DNA from: Cinclus cinclus
Taxonomy: Eukaryota; Chordata; Aves; Passeriformes; Cinclidae
Reading direction: 5' to 3'
NCBI RefSeq assembly: GCF_963662255.1
Contig: NC_085047.1
Span: forward strand, 49,350,006 to 49,414,005
DNA: 64,000 bases
Positions 1-10,927 of the stretch are shown here, in pieces. The position numbers were made by a program, and so were the translations under genes. Numbering within the stretch: position 1 is the first letter of the stretch; each line of letters opens with the position of its first letter. The notes beneath the pieces were generated by a model that ran no database searches, had not been told where the DNA came from, and saw only the letters and a program-made list of their open reading frames with translations.

Positions 1-1084
1 AATTCTGCTTTACCTGATAAGCCCTACTTTTGAAAACTCTGCTCAAGTACCCTTACTTCTGTGTTTTTGAGCTTTTTTTTGCTCACTAACAAAGCGTATT
101 AATTTCTCTGAGAATTTGCGTGTGGAGTCAAAATAACTTCATTTCAGAGTTCTTTTTCTGTATTTTTAACCAGCAAAGGTTAGATGGTTTGCTGGTGGGA
201 TAAAATCTCCTATACCCATCCAATGCTGACCATGCTTATGGAAGATGTAATTTTGTGTAATATATTGTGAATTGTCAATAGTCCCTGCACATATTTAACA
301 TGGAGTCATTTTCTCTGAAATTGCAATGTTTTAGGACTGTTATTAGATAAGCTGCAATAAGTTTGATTGATGCACATATCCAGTCTCCAGTTTCCTCCTT
401 AGTAATGTGTAGCAACAGCTACACAACTTCTGTGGCAGTTGATGATCCCATTGTGCTCTGCTTTCCCAGAGGAAGTTTCATCTCCACTTGCTTCCAGCAC
501 TTGGAGAGTCCCTCCAAGGTGATCAAATGCTGTTTAGCGAGAGAACAGTTGACTATCTCTGTGGAGGCAGCATCCCCAGTCTTCAGATGGATGGGATGGG
601 CATGTGGGGATTCTCTGAAGAAGAGAGTCTCTACCCCAGCCTATGGTGCTGGCTGCTGTCACAGCAGCTTCATGACAGGCTTTGTTGGGGATGCCTTAGC
701 TCTGCTGTTCTTTTGTCTGGTGTGCATCTTATAGCTGCTGAAGGATCCAGAAATGGTGGGTGGTTGGGTGGAGGTCTGTCCATGTGCTGCTTTGTCTTCC
801 CCCACCATGAAACCTTGCCTCTCCCAGAGGTTGAGTTGAATTTTTGTCTCTAGACAGCAGTAAGCACTTCCTAAATATGCTGAACCTACGGGATGTCACC
901 CACACAAGGAGCAAATGGTTGGTGTCTGTCACTGTAGCATCTTTGCTGTGTGAAAAGTGTGCCTTCTGTGTGATTATTCCATGTTCTCCTTTGCTCACAA
1001 AATCAGCCCATGGGATGGATGTTTGTTCTGCCCAGTGCTGACTTGGGTGCTGCAGCAGTCTGACCCTGGCAGAACTCTGATTTA
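1..1084. other. Flank downstream of FLT1, no gene seen
   Basis: No exon, repeat family or RNA gene could be recognised on either strand. In many vertebrates PAN3 lies tail-to-tail with FLT1 on this side (established synteny), but nothing here supports a PAN3 exon or a plus-strand poly(A) site. Confidence 0.5.
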
Positions 1085-2808
1085 ATTTTTTTTTTTCCAA
1101 AAGCAAACTTTATTTTATGAATTTAGCAGTCAAATACATTATACAAAGAGAGAAAATGCAAGACAAAATAGGAGTTATTAACATCTAAAGACACTTTGGG
1201 GTTCATATAAAAGTAGTCTTTGTAGTCCAGTTTTCTTAAATATTTATGCACAAAAGCATATTTATATATTTACACTGTGCAAACACGTCTTTTGACATGC
1301 ATCATCCTGTAGTGATTCTTGCTCAGTTCTAATAGCAAAACAGTTCTGAAACTTTTGTTCTGATCAAAGTCAAATATATTTTACCAACAAGGGACAGTGC
1401 AATAGATACTTAAAACTGATGATCTCTTGTGCAGAGATACTTAGCTTAGAAGTAGTGGTACATATTTATTTTGCTTGAGTATCAAAGATAGCTTTTATTT
1501 GTAAATATGCAAAAGGTCACTTGCCGTGAAGTCTGTTAGTGGGTTACATTCACAGCTCTTTAGCTGATTTCTGAGAGATCATGTAACATGTAGCATTTGA
1601 GTTAATACACATTTTAGTGGACCACGAGAAGCTGACATTGAGCTGTAATTGATTTGGCACTGTGTTAAATGTCCAACTCTCATTTTAATACTGCCTTCAA
1701 AAGTGAAAAGGAATGGGAATGCATCCTAATGCTTCTTGAGCAAAGAACACTCACAGCCTTTCTGAGGTGCTGTTGCAAATGAATGATACATTTTTATTCC
1801 TGTATACATACTGGTAACTTAAAGTAAAAATTTAGGTGTCTTCATAGAAAAGCTGCCTTAACTTTACAGATTTTCTTGTAATTTCTAACTAAATCTCTTC
1901 AAACTCTCTAGTGATCAATTAAAGTATACACAGTCTAGTAGCCATCCTGTCTTTTCAGACAGATTCCCATAAATAAAATATAATCAGTGCAGTTTTAGAA
2001 GGTCCATGAGGTTTTGTGGGCAGAGCTTGGCTTTAACCTGTCTACCTTGTGGTTTGGTTCCAGTGTGTGCATGTTGGCCTACTGACCAAGTGCAAAACTT
2101 CAATATTTACTTGATGTCAGCAGGATTGTCCAAACTGAATTGATACGTATTCCCTGCTGTTACAGCCCTGGTCTTATTTCTCTTCTATTCTTGCCAATTG
2201 TGTTTAGCAACACATTTTAAATTCTTGCCTTGCAAGGCTCCCTGCTGTGTCTGCCAGCTGGAGCAGTAAGATCCATATAATGCCCCATCCCCAATTAGCT
2301 TATTCAGCTTCCCCAGAGCATCAGCCTTTGCACAAGTTTCTCAAAATAGTCTTCATTAAAAATACAATTTATGGTCTGTTTCTAGTTTCTGTCTTCTTGA
2401 AGGCTCAAGACAACACATACACCAGCAATTGGATGTGAATATCTGGGTGCCTGGTGCAGATTCCCAGCTCTCTAGGGCTCCCAGCTGCCTCTCCCAGTTA
2501 GGCAGAAGTGACCCAAGTCTGAGCAGAGGCTGTAATAAGGGCCTTCCAGATTTTCCTGGATGCTGAAGCACTCGGTGTTTTTAGCAAAAGCTATTGATGT
2601 GGAGCATTTGGGAAAGTCAAGGTTTAAGCAATAATATTTTGCTCTATTTTGAATATGTGTGCTGCAGTCCCTAGAAAAGCAGATGACTGGGATTAAGCCA
2701 ATGATAACATTTTAAGTTTTATGATAATAAAAATAATTGGGGTCAGAGCTTTTTAAACTGAGAATATTTCTTAAGAACCTGCATGTTTAGATCTCGGCTT
2801 AGAAGTAA
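1085..2808 (-). other. FLT1: FLT1 3' untranslated region
   Basis: About 1.7 kb from the stop codon to the most distal convincing AATAAA at 1109-1114. It is AT-rich and has AU-rich, ATTTA-type motifs on the gene strand (for example around 1230-1275), typical of unstable growth-factor-receptor mRNAs. Other AATAAA copies (near 1466, 1494 and 1793) could give shorter forms. The exact 3' end is inferred. Confidence 0.65.
1109..1114 (-). terminator. Candidate FLT1 poly(A) signal AATAAA
   Basis: TTTATT on the plus strand, AATAAA on the gene strand, within ATAAAATAAAG. A genome-encoded run of A follows about 15 bases further on. Chosen because it is the most distal hexamer before sequence that no longer looks like 3' UTR. 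Confidence 0.55.
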
Positions 2809-3013
2809 TTAAACTGGTGGCTGAGAATAATGTCCAACAGAATTGTAGTTGGGAGGAGGAGAATGGCTGGCATTCATTTTCTCCAGCATTGCATACCCAC
2901 AGGTGTATCTTCGCTTGGAGTCACTGAGCTGGTCACAGCTGAAACTGCAGAAGCTTCTTGGCTTGGTTATTCCAGAAAGCACTGATTCCTTGCTCCTGCT
3001 TGTGCCTTTAACC
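2809..3013 (-). CDS. FLT1: FLT1 exon 30, coding part (C-terminus)
   Basis: 205 nt of coding sequence ending in TAA at 2809-2811; acceptor CTCTATTACAG. One base completes the Gly codon from exon 29. It encodes VKGTSRSKESVLSGITKPRS, FCSFSCDQLSDSKRRYTCGY, AMLEKMNASH and the end SPPPNYNSVGHYSQPPV. Human ends SPPPDYNSVVLYSTPPI, so both terminal tyrosines (human Tyr1327 and Tyr1333) and the PP-hydrophobic end are kept. Confidence 0.96.
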
Positions 3014-6000
3014 CTGTAATAGAGCAGTGTCATTGTGAGCTTTCTTAACATGTGATGGTTTTTGTTTTAGCGACTTGACCAAAGCCAGGTCACAAGCTTA
3101 TTCTCACATGGTGGGAATGGCATTGATGCAGATGGGAGCGCAGAACAGAGGAAGGAAGGAGCCCTCCTGTTTTCTCTGTGATGAATTCGCTTCAGAACAG
3201 AGGTGCTGTGAGTGAACATTATTGTTAAAGGTGTTTGTGCATTTTATCAGTCTTGCTGCTTGGGGGAAGTACTTGACTGCTTAGCCTAAGCTCCAATTGC
3301 TCATTTGTGGTGGGTGCTGGGGAGTGCAACTTCATTACAGAGTGGGGTAGTGGGGAGTGTCTGGCAGGTCTGCTGATGCTGAGGCAGTGTATTCCCACAT
3401 CTAAGTTCTTCTTCCTAAGGGAACAGGGGTTTTTGAGCAGGAGTGAAGTGATGAAATGTCTCAAGCCTTGATGCAGAAGTAGAAAACTACTAGTGTACGT
3501 GTTCCCAAAGCCTAATGCTGGGATGAATTTCTAATAAAAATGGTTGACATTTGTGAGGAAGAGCATGAGGTCTGGCTATCTTCTCTTTTTTGCCTTCTTT
3601 TGGCAGTTGCTCTGAGCTGCTGGTTTGAATTAGAATTTTCCCGTCCCATAAAAGGACCAGTTATCCTGTAGGCTGCCTTTTATAAGATAGCCTTTACAAA
3701 GAGAGGTTTAATGTCTTCTCAGCAAAGCCACTTTTAAAGGCACTGTTTCCCTTCTGGCGCTTTCTCACCCATATTCAGAGATCACAGGGCTTAAAAGGGC
3801 TCTTTCAGTAATGAAGAAAATTGGGGCAAAGAGAATTTTCACACCACTGAACCTGCATACCAAATATTTATCTGTAGACAAAGGACAAGCCAGAGCATTT
3901 TTCCATCATTGTTTACATGTGAAATCCTAAAATAAACATGTTGGACCACAGTGTCTAAAATTAGATTTCCTCCCTTGTATTTTTGTAAGTTCATGGACAA
4001 TCCACTCCTCTCCATTTATAAGATCAGAAACGTTGGCAGCCCTAGTCTTGAATTCCAGAGAAGACAGTCAGAGCATCTGTTGAGAGACTTGCAGAGCCCA
4101 GGGTTTTGCTTTTCGTTTTATTTTGCACTGTGAGGTCTTTAAGTCAAACTACAGAAATAGTAGCACAGGACCATTAGTGATTACAAGTTCCTCTTAGATG
4201 CCAACATTTCTCAAATTCTTAACTCACAAGCCTGTGTGGGTTTTTTTAGGAGTGTGGTCTCTGTCTCCTGTCCTACTGTGGGAAATTGGAAGGTCTCCCT
4301 GAGAAGACCACCACATTACATTTATTAGTAGATGAATGGAGTTAATGAGGAGGAGCCCTTGTAATGAGGTTTGCAGATGCATCCCATATTTTTTAATATT
4401 GCATCTGTTGGCAAATGCAGAAGTAATTGCCTTGGGATAAATTCCATAACTGTGATAAAGTTAGTCACAGATGCAGTGGGCTTTTTGTGGTGGGTTTAGA
4501 GAGAAATGCCTCTGTGACTTACATTGTAATTGTGGGTCTTCAGGAGCTGGCTGAAGTGGAGTCTGCGTTACAAGTTATGAGCCTAAAAACTGTCATGCTT
4601 TGATCCTTTCATCATCATCATTATCAGGCTTTTGTGTCCTGGGATTTCTCTTGTGAGCTAGACTTGGCTTCTGCTTTAATAAACTTTTATACTGCTAGAG
4701 CTGCATCTCTCAGTTTTATCTGGAGTGCACTGCTGTACCTGGGGATGCATTCCCACAAAAAAACTTTGAGGGAGCTCAAGGGGTTTTGACACATGTAGTC
4801 AGGCTTCATTTTGAGTCTTGAGTTTGCATTCAGTAAAGGCTTTTCTAGCTGTGGACTGTCTTCTCGCCAGTCTAGGAATGTAAATTGGAAACTGTGTTAA
4901 GTTGGTCTTTAATTGGGATTGTTTGTTGGAGGAAATAGCTGCTGGTGTCTTGCCTTGTTCAGGACCAAAGTGAGGTTAGAAGCTGGCTGCAGTTTGTGAG
5001 ATACTTGTTCCAGCTCACAGGAGGTAGAATTCTTGCTGTTTTTCTGGCTTTGCAATTTACTCAAGGGTTTGCCTCAGCCCAAGGATTTTGGCTTACTGGG
5101 GTTGGGCTTTTTCACCAATACTGAAAAGCTAGAAAAGGGTTGCAGTTGGGATCCTTTCTACCTGCAGAGGAGCACAGCTCAGGAAATTAGTCCCAAACCT
5201 TTCTAATGGTGTCTTTTGACCTGAGGCCTTATATTAGGAAAAGCTTACATCTCTTTACTTCCAGAATATCATTTTTCATCTCAGTGGCATTAGCAAGCCC
5301 AAGACACATTGCAACCATTTGTTTCATGCTCCTGGCCACCTCCTGGGCCTAAGAAGCTCACCAGACTTTGAGCTGATGCTCTTTCCTATAGTGAAATCAC
5401 GGGTGAGTGTTGGCATTAGGTGCCTTTCCCTAGGCAGGAGAAGTGGAATCCCAAGAGGAGGTGCCTTGCCAGGGTCAGTGGGATACCCCTGCACTGTCAG
5501 ATTGGCTCCCTGCTCTGCTCTGCCTTGCCCTGGACCTGGCTCTGGGCTTGCTCATGCTGGGCAAGCACTACTGCACATGCTGGCTCTCTTCTGCAGTCAA
5601 CTGATCAATTTCCTCTCAAACAAACCCTGTGTGTGCTTCTGGAGACAGGTACGATGCTCTGGGTTTGGCTCCTTCCACAGTTCTTCAGCTCTGCCCTGTC
5701 TGAATCTTCAAATGCTTTGTTACAGCAAAGGGATCTAACATCAGGTAAGCTGCTGCCAAAGGGAAGTGAAACTCTTCTCAGCCTGGTGCTGGCAGCAACT
5801 GCCCTGTCAGTGAGCTGCTACTGCTCACTCAGAAACCATTCTGACAATCTGGCAGCCTGAATCAGCTCCCTGCAAGAAAAGCCAAGCTGAAATGTCAGCA
5901 CAAGGTTGAGCACAGAACACAGAGCAGGATACCTGCAATGCAACTGAAGATGCAGGTGCTTAGATAATTTTCCATGTGTCAAATCCCTCCAGGTTCCACC

Positions 6001-7769
6001 TTGCTCACTACAAATTTTAGGGGTATTTATTTACTGCTCCAATTAATTTTAAGTAAAGGATGGTTAGCTAAGATGTTATGACTTAGGAATGTGTGCAGAC
6101 TGAAGAGTCACTGCCTGTGTTCATGTCCGTGAGTGCTTTTGGCACAGCACTACAGTACCACTTGTTTAGCTTGCAGGCCAGATGACCTTGTATGATCTCA
6201 GTCAACTGCTTTGTTTTCCCAAGGATTTGTGTTCTAGCAGCCACTGTTCAGTTAATTTTTTTATTTTTATTCCAAGCATTCCTTTTCCTTCTCCATTTGA
6301 AAATGCCCCTTAAAGCACTTGTGAAGGGATGCCCAGGACACACTCCATGCATTCTGTGCCCTGCAAAGTAAAAGGCATTACATAAATTTCATTTGGGGAG
6401 GTTGCTATGTTGTCTGTGTGGCTGACAGCATTCTTCAGAAATACACAGGAAAAAAAAAAAAACTAGGTACAGCACTTCTAGGGAACATTTCATCCTTTGG
6501 AACCCAATAATATCAACATACACTCCAAGCTCTGTAGTCCCTGGCTCCTGCAAAGACAGCATGCCGTGGCAGAGCTGAAGTACCATAAAACTGCTCAGGA
6601 GCCTATTTTCTGAAAGGTCAAGGCAGGAGACAGGGTTTCCCAGCATTTGTTCAGAGTGGCTTGTGTTGCCCTGGCTTTGCCACGCATGAGCAGTGCTGCA
6701 CCAGGGGCTGCTGCCAGCAGCACGTTTACCCGGGCTGTGCTTTGCAGCCCTGTGAGCTGTGTGCTCTCCCACACGTATTTCAGTGTGTTCAACCAACGCC
6801 CTCCAAGTCACTGGAATTTTTCATGAAGCGAGTCCTCTCTGCCTTGACCACACGTTTCAGCCAGCTCTGATTGTTCTTTGAGACAATGCTACACCTCCCA
6901 GCCTGCCCAACTGCAAGGCACTGACAAGTTTGGCTCTGGCAGGATGGCAGACTGGCCTTGACCTTCCGCCAGCATGAGATGAACGATGGGTTGGGTCTGG
7001 CCAGTCTCCGGGCTGGCTGAGAGCAGTGAGCTGAAACCAGGACACTGCCAGCCTTGCAGCGGCTGGGAACTGATACAGCAACGGCACTGAGAAAATAAAC
7101 ACTTCCCATTTACAGAGAGTTCATGTCAGTGCAACTCATTTCTTAGAGCAACCCTAGTTCCCTGCTTGGGCAGCTGTCAGGAATTAGGTGGAGGAAGATG
7201 GCCAATATATTCAAGTGCTTAAAGGCAGGAAGAGAAGTGAGGCCCTCACATCCATCTATTGTAAAGTTGCCACTTTAGCATCCTGAGCCCATGGGTGTTA
7301 AATGGGCCGTGCTTAGCTGAGTCATGGAAAAGAAGGGCAAAAACAAGCACAGGGGACCTTGTCCTAGCTGGGGTGCCCTTGGGACTTGCAGAAACAACTG
7401 CAAATCCTTCAGAGCCACACGTTCCTCCTCCTCCCCTATTATTAAGGGCTTGTTTCCTACAGTTACCTGTCTGCTACCTTAGTTCAGTGCTCTCTGACAT
7501 TGGCATTAAATTGAGCACTAGGTGGATCAGTAAGCGCTAATAAATCTTATTGCCGATGTGCATCAAAGGGGTTGAGGGTTATTTGCTTCCTCAAGGACAT
7601 TGGTGTGGAAGATGATTGACTGCTGATTCAACCAAGCAGAAGACACCTCAGCAAGAGTGTTTGCAGGGACTGGGGACACCTCAGCTACTTTAACGAGGCA
7701 TGTTTTAGCATGAATTGCATTCTCCTTTGCCATCTGAAACCTGAGAAGAAGGAGGTGTAAAATACAGAC
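3014..7769 (-). other. FLT1 intron 29 (4.8 kb)
   Basis: Apparently unique intronic sequence. Open frames on the plus strand at about 5.3-5.9 kb have no recognisable domain, and none carries exon-like borders in the right phase. No CR1 seen. Confidence 0.7.
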
Positions 7770-7861
7770 CCAAAGAGTGTCCGTTTCTGCTTGCTGCCTG
7801 TCCATGTGAAGCGTTTCAGTTCCTCTCGAGCCAGCACCATCCCACTGTCTGCTTGATAACC
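7770..7861 (-). CDS. FLT1: FLT1 exon 29 (C-terminal tail)
   Basis: 92 nt; acceptor TTTTTTCTTCAAG, donor TTTGG/GTCTGT, phase 0 in, 2 out. It encodes GYQADSGMVLAREELKRFTW and TGSKQKRTLF. Human has DYQGDSSTLLASPMLKRFTW. The tyrosine matches human Tyr1242. The donor is weak (GTCTGT), but it is the only nearby GT that gives the phase required by exon 30. The end of this exon is therefore the least certain boundary in the set. Confidence 0.88.
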
Positions 7862-8671
7862 CTTGAAGAAAAAAGAAAGATGCAGTCCTGTTAGGTGTTA
7901 ACTGTATTTTGCAAAGGACTCAGTTCCTCTTTGGTCTGATTTCCATCATGCCTCTGGTCTTTGATGCATTGAGACAGCTCTAGGAGACAGCAGCTCTGTG
8001 CTGCAGTGCACTGTGTTTAGTGGTGCCTTTCCACACCACCTGTGCCTTGGGGTGCAGCAGACAGGTAATGTTAATGCAGATCCAAGGTGCTCGAAGAAAA
8101 GTGTCTACATGAAGTCTGAAGCTCTGGCCAGCCACCAGTTCAACCCTGTGAGGACCACTGTGCCTTTCCCACCTCCTGCTGCTTAATGCATTCTACAGGG
8201 TCACTAAAAGATTGCCCCAGCCTCTCGCCCATGCCCATCCCTAGCAGGATTATGTCCATCCCTACTCCAGCTTGTCCACCTGATAACAGGACTTGTTCCT
8301 ACCAGGGACCTCTGATGGAAAAAGGACTCACAGTCCTCCTTTGTACACTACTACAAGGGATTTTAAGTGTCTCTCCCACACCAGTGAGATTCAGGTGGGA
8401 TTCTAGTGGCTGTACCTTGCAAACCTACTGGAACTGACCACTTCTTGTCATGGAAGGAGTGTTTGCAGCCTATGACATGGCCAGCAAGGATCTCTGATCC
8501 CAGTTTGTAGGGCAGCGGGATAACCTCTTGTTGCAAGTACAGGTAATCCTGCACCTTGTATCAGTTAGAGCTGACAAAGCAGTAACCCCCCATCCTGATT
8601 ATCCCGGTATAAATCTGTCACATAAATCAAAAGTAATACATGGCATATCATTTGGCACAGGAGTCACTTAC
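7862..8671 (-). other. FLT1 intron 28 (0.8 kb)
   Basis: Strong donor GTAAGT and acceptor with a T-rich tract. No repeat or further feature seen. Confidence 0.85.
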
Positions 8672-8756
8672 ATTAAATACAAGCGTTTCCTTGATGGGAA
8701 GCTCTTCAAATGTCTTTATGCGCTGAGGGGGATTTATTTTGAAAGTGTTTATGTAT
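8672..8756 (-). CDS. FLT1: FLT1 exon 28 (C-terminal tail)
   Basis: 85 nt; acceptor TTTGTTGAACAG, donor TTTAAT/GTAAGT, phase 2 in, 0 out. It encodes YINTFKINPPQRIKTFEELP and IKETLVFN. Human has YVNAFKFMSLERIKTFEELL. The first tyrosine (human Tyr1213) is kept in a YxN context suited to Grb2-type SH2 domains. It is too short and too diverged to show as a long open frame. Confidence 0.93.
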
Positions 8757-9163
8757 CTGTTCAACAAAAGAAGCAGAACAATTTCTGGTGAGAGTGTGAA
8801 GTGCACAAGCAGGAAGTATTGGGTATTTCTCTGTTTCTTTAGGCAGTTCCCAGCTATCTTTGAGGTAGATCATACAAAAGGGACTTGTTAACCAGACCCC
8901 ATGCAAATCTCACTCCCCAGTCCCAGGGTACACACAGCTGTGCCTCTCACAGTACCTGAGCCCTGTGACCTGCAGGTCCCCCTGGGCCTGGGCACTCCAG
9001 AGAGCCACAGCAGTGGGTGACTTGGCAACTGATGAGACACTCAGGCCACCTGTGGGCTGTCTCTGAGTGTTTTCTGCCACCTGGGTCCAAACTGGGCTAT
9101 GCAGCGAGCTACCACCCTCAACAAGCAAACAAACAAACACAGTCTTAATCTTGCTTATCTCAC
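8757..9163 (-). other. FLT1 intron 27 (0.4 kb)
   Basis: GT..AG intron between two tail exons. Contains a short AAAC run (about 9124-9140) and nothing else notable. Confidence 0.85.
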
Positions 9164-9294
9164 CTGACATTTTCAGTGCTTCCACAACTTGAGCCTGTAA
9201 CAGGAAAACGTTCATTGCACAAACGGTCAGATGGAGGGGGAGACCCACTTTCTGTTGTAAATATTGTGCTGAGGGGTATGTAGTCTTTACCTTC
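9164..9294 (-). CDS. FLT1: FLT1 exon 27 (C-terminal tail)
   Basis: 131 nt; acceptor TTTGCATTTAG, donor TCAG/GTGAGA, phase 0 in, 2 out. It begins EGKDYIPLSTIF, the counterpart of human DGKDYIPINAIL with the PLC-gamma-binding tyrosine (human Tyr1169). The rest (TTESGSPPPSDRLCNERFPV, TGSSCGSTENVR) is strongly diverged from human. It was found in a frame that no long open reading frame marks, by splice sites and the DYIP motif. Confidence 0.93.
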
Positions 9295-9387
9295 CTAAAT
9301 GCAAACAAGAAATGGAAATGTTATTCCTGGGTCCAAGTGGCCAGTTGCCTCTGCCTTAGTGACAGCATGTGGTTGTGACATTAATAC
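9295..9387 (-). other. FLT1 intron 26 (93 bp)
   Basis: The shortest intron in the window, GTATTA..TTTAG. It separates the last kinase exon from the first tail exon. Confidence 0.9.
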
Positions 9388-9493
9388 CTGCTGGACATTT
9401 GCTTGCAGCAGGTCACCCAGCTTTTTCACCAGCTCAGAGAACCGTGGCCTGTCGTTGGGATTGCTCTGCCAGCAGTCCAGCATGATTTGGTAA
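9388..9493 (-). CDS. FLT1: FLT1 exon 26 (end of kinase domain)
   Basis: 106 nt; acceptor GTCCTCACAG, donor CAGCAG/GTATTA, phase 2 in, 0 out. It encodes [20 protein letters not shown] and [15 protein letters not shown]. The invariant C-lobe Arg is in RPRF. The human counterpart is [20 protein letters not shown]. Confidence 0.97.
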
Positions 9494-10827
9494 CTGTGAG
9501 GACAATAGCAAAGTGAGCACATGGTGGAGTTACAGCTCTGTTTGATCCAAGGCAGCGCAGTCATTGACAGCTTGTCATCGATAGGCAGACAAAGATAGAT
9601 AACTCCTCAACCTGCTTGGTTTTACAAAGATTCTTTCTAACACCATCGAGACCTCTTCCTAAAAACAAAGCAGTGAACTTTCTACAAAAAAAGAAAACCT
9701 TCCTGCAACACCCCAGAAGACCACATCAAAAGGATAATTCAGCCAACCAGTCATACTTCCTTTTTTATTTCTAATTAAGCATTAAACCTTTGTATTAAAC
9801 ATCTATTAACTGGCAATGTTTAGGTTAAGGTATCCTAAAGGCATCCTAAGATGACTTATATAGATGTGTCACTTCCTTGTATTGGTTGAGCCAAGCTTTC
9901 CTTCCTGCAATAAAATATGTGGAAGAGAAAAAAAAAAAGCTCTTATCTACTGTCACTAGGATAATAAAATTAGTCAGTGGGCAGTACTCCCAGATAGGCA
10001 TGGCTGGCTTGCATCCTCTTCTTCTGCTAGAACTATTTTTTGGTAAGTGTTGCTATTTAGAGTCAAGACATAGCACTCGGGAGGGCACCAAGACACCCAC
10101 ACATACTTGATTTTGACTCCAGAGGTAAAATACCCTGGACATGTTCATGGTCCTCAATGATTTGTGTCATTGACACATTCAGACTGAACACAGGCTGAAT
10201 GTTCAGTGTGCTGCATGTGCCTCCCCAGGCAAGGTGCTCTGTCCTGACCCACCTTGGTCTCCAAAAAGTGTTTGCCATGCAGTAGCAGCTTGAGAGTGCT
10301 CCTGAGGGCAGGAAAGCAGGGAGTGATGGCTGGCATGGTGGTGGAAGGACTCAGACAACCCGGGCAGGGAGGCTGCGGGTCCCCGTCACCTTCGTCTGCC
10401 ACAGGAAAGGGTGGACCCTCATTGCCCGAGTGATTGTGAGGAAGCCTCAGCTGTCACTTCCTAAGTCAAGATGATGTTAATAATGTCACATTCCTCCAGC
10501 ACTTATCTGTGTGCATGTCAGTAAATATTAAACCTGGCAAGTAATGAACAACCTTCCTCCTCCTCCTCCTCTTCCTCCTCCTTGCTCAGCTCCCCTCAGA
10601 GCGCAGCCCTGGTGGTGCACTGGGCTCAGGTCCTTGTTGCCCCCTACCATCTCCTACCCTATGGGAGAGCCAGGGGCCAGGGTGAGGGGAGCACAGTAAG
10701 ATACCCATGCAGGATTGGGTTGGTTTTCCTTAGGCTGGCACAAGGTACTTTCAGAAGTGCCCTGGAACATCACCTGCAGGCCAGCCCAGGAGGGCAGTGG
10801 TACACAAGGCAAGCAAAGGCATCTTAC
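9494..10827 (-). other. FLT1 intron 25 (1.3 kb)
   Basis: GT..AG intron; holds a TCC-rich microsatellite near 10553. No other feature seen. Confidence 0.85.
10553..10582. repeat. (TCC)n microsatellite
   Basis: Interrupted TCC repeat with one CTT unit in the middle, in intron 25. Confidence 0.85.
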
Positions 10828-10927
10828 ATCTCCTCGGTCGCTTGCTCTGGGGCTCGCATTCTTGTGCCTTCCTTCAGCCTGCTGCAGAAATCCTCGTCTA
10901 TTTGGACTCCGGGGTAAGGAGAGGCAC
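10828..10927 (-). CDS. FLT1: FLT1 exon 25 (kinase C-lobe, helix G)
   Basis: 100 nt; acceptor TCACCTCCAG, donor GAGAT/GTAAGA, phase 1 in, 2 out. It encodes GASPYPGVQIDEDFCSRLKE and GTRMRAPEQATEE. Human reads GGSPYPGVQMDEDFCSRLRE, so the helix G core is kept. Confidence 0.97.

Noticed and set aside
1..1084. 3' end of a convergent neighbour such as PAN3
   Set aside because: Expected from vertebrate synteny, but no exon, similarity or plus-strand poly(A) signal is visible.
5319..5860. Two overlapping plus-strand open frames of about 140 codons in intron 29
   Set aside because: No domain, low-complexity composition, mutually overlapping frames and no splice or promoter context; consistent with chance in GC-richer intron.
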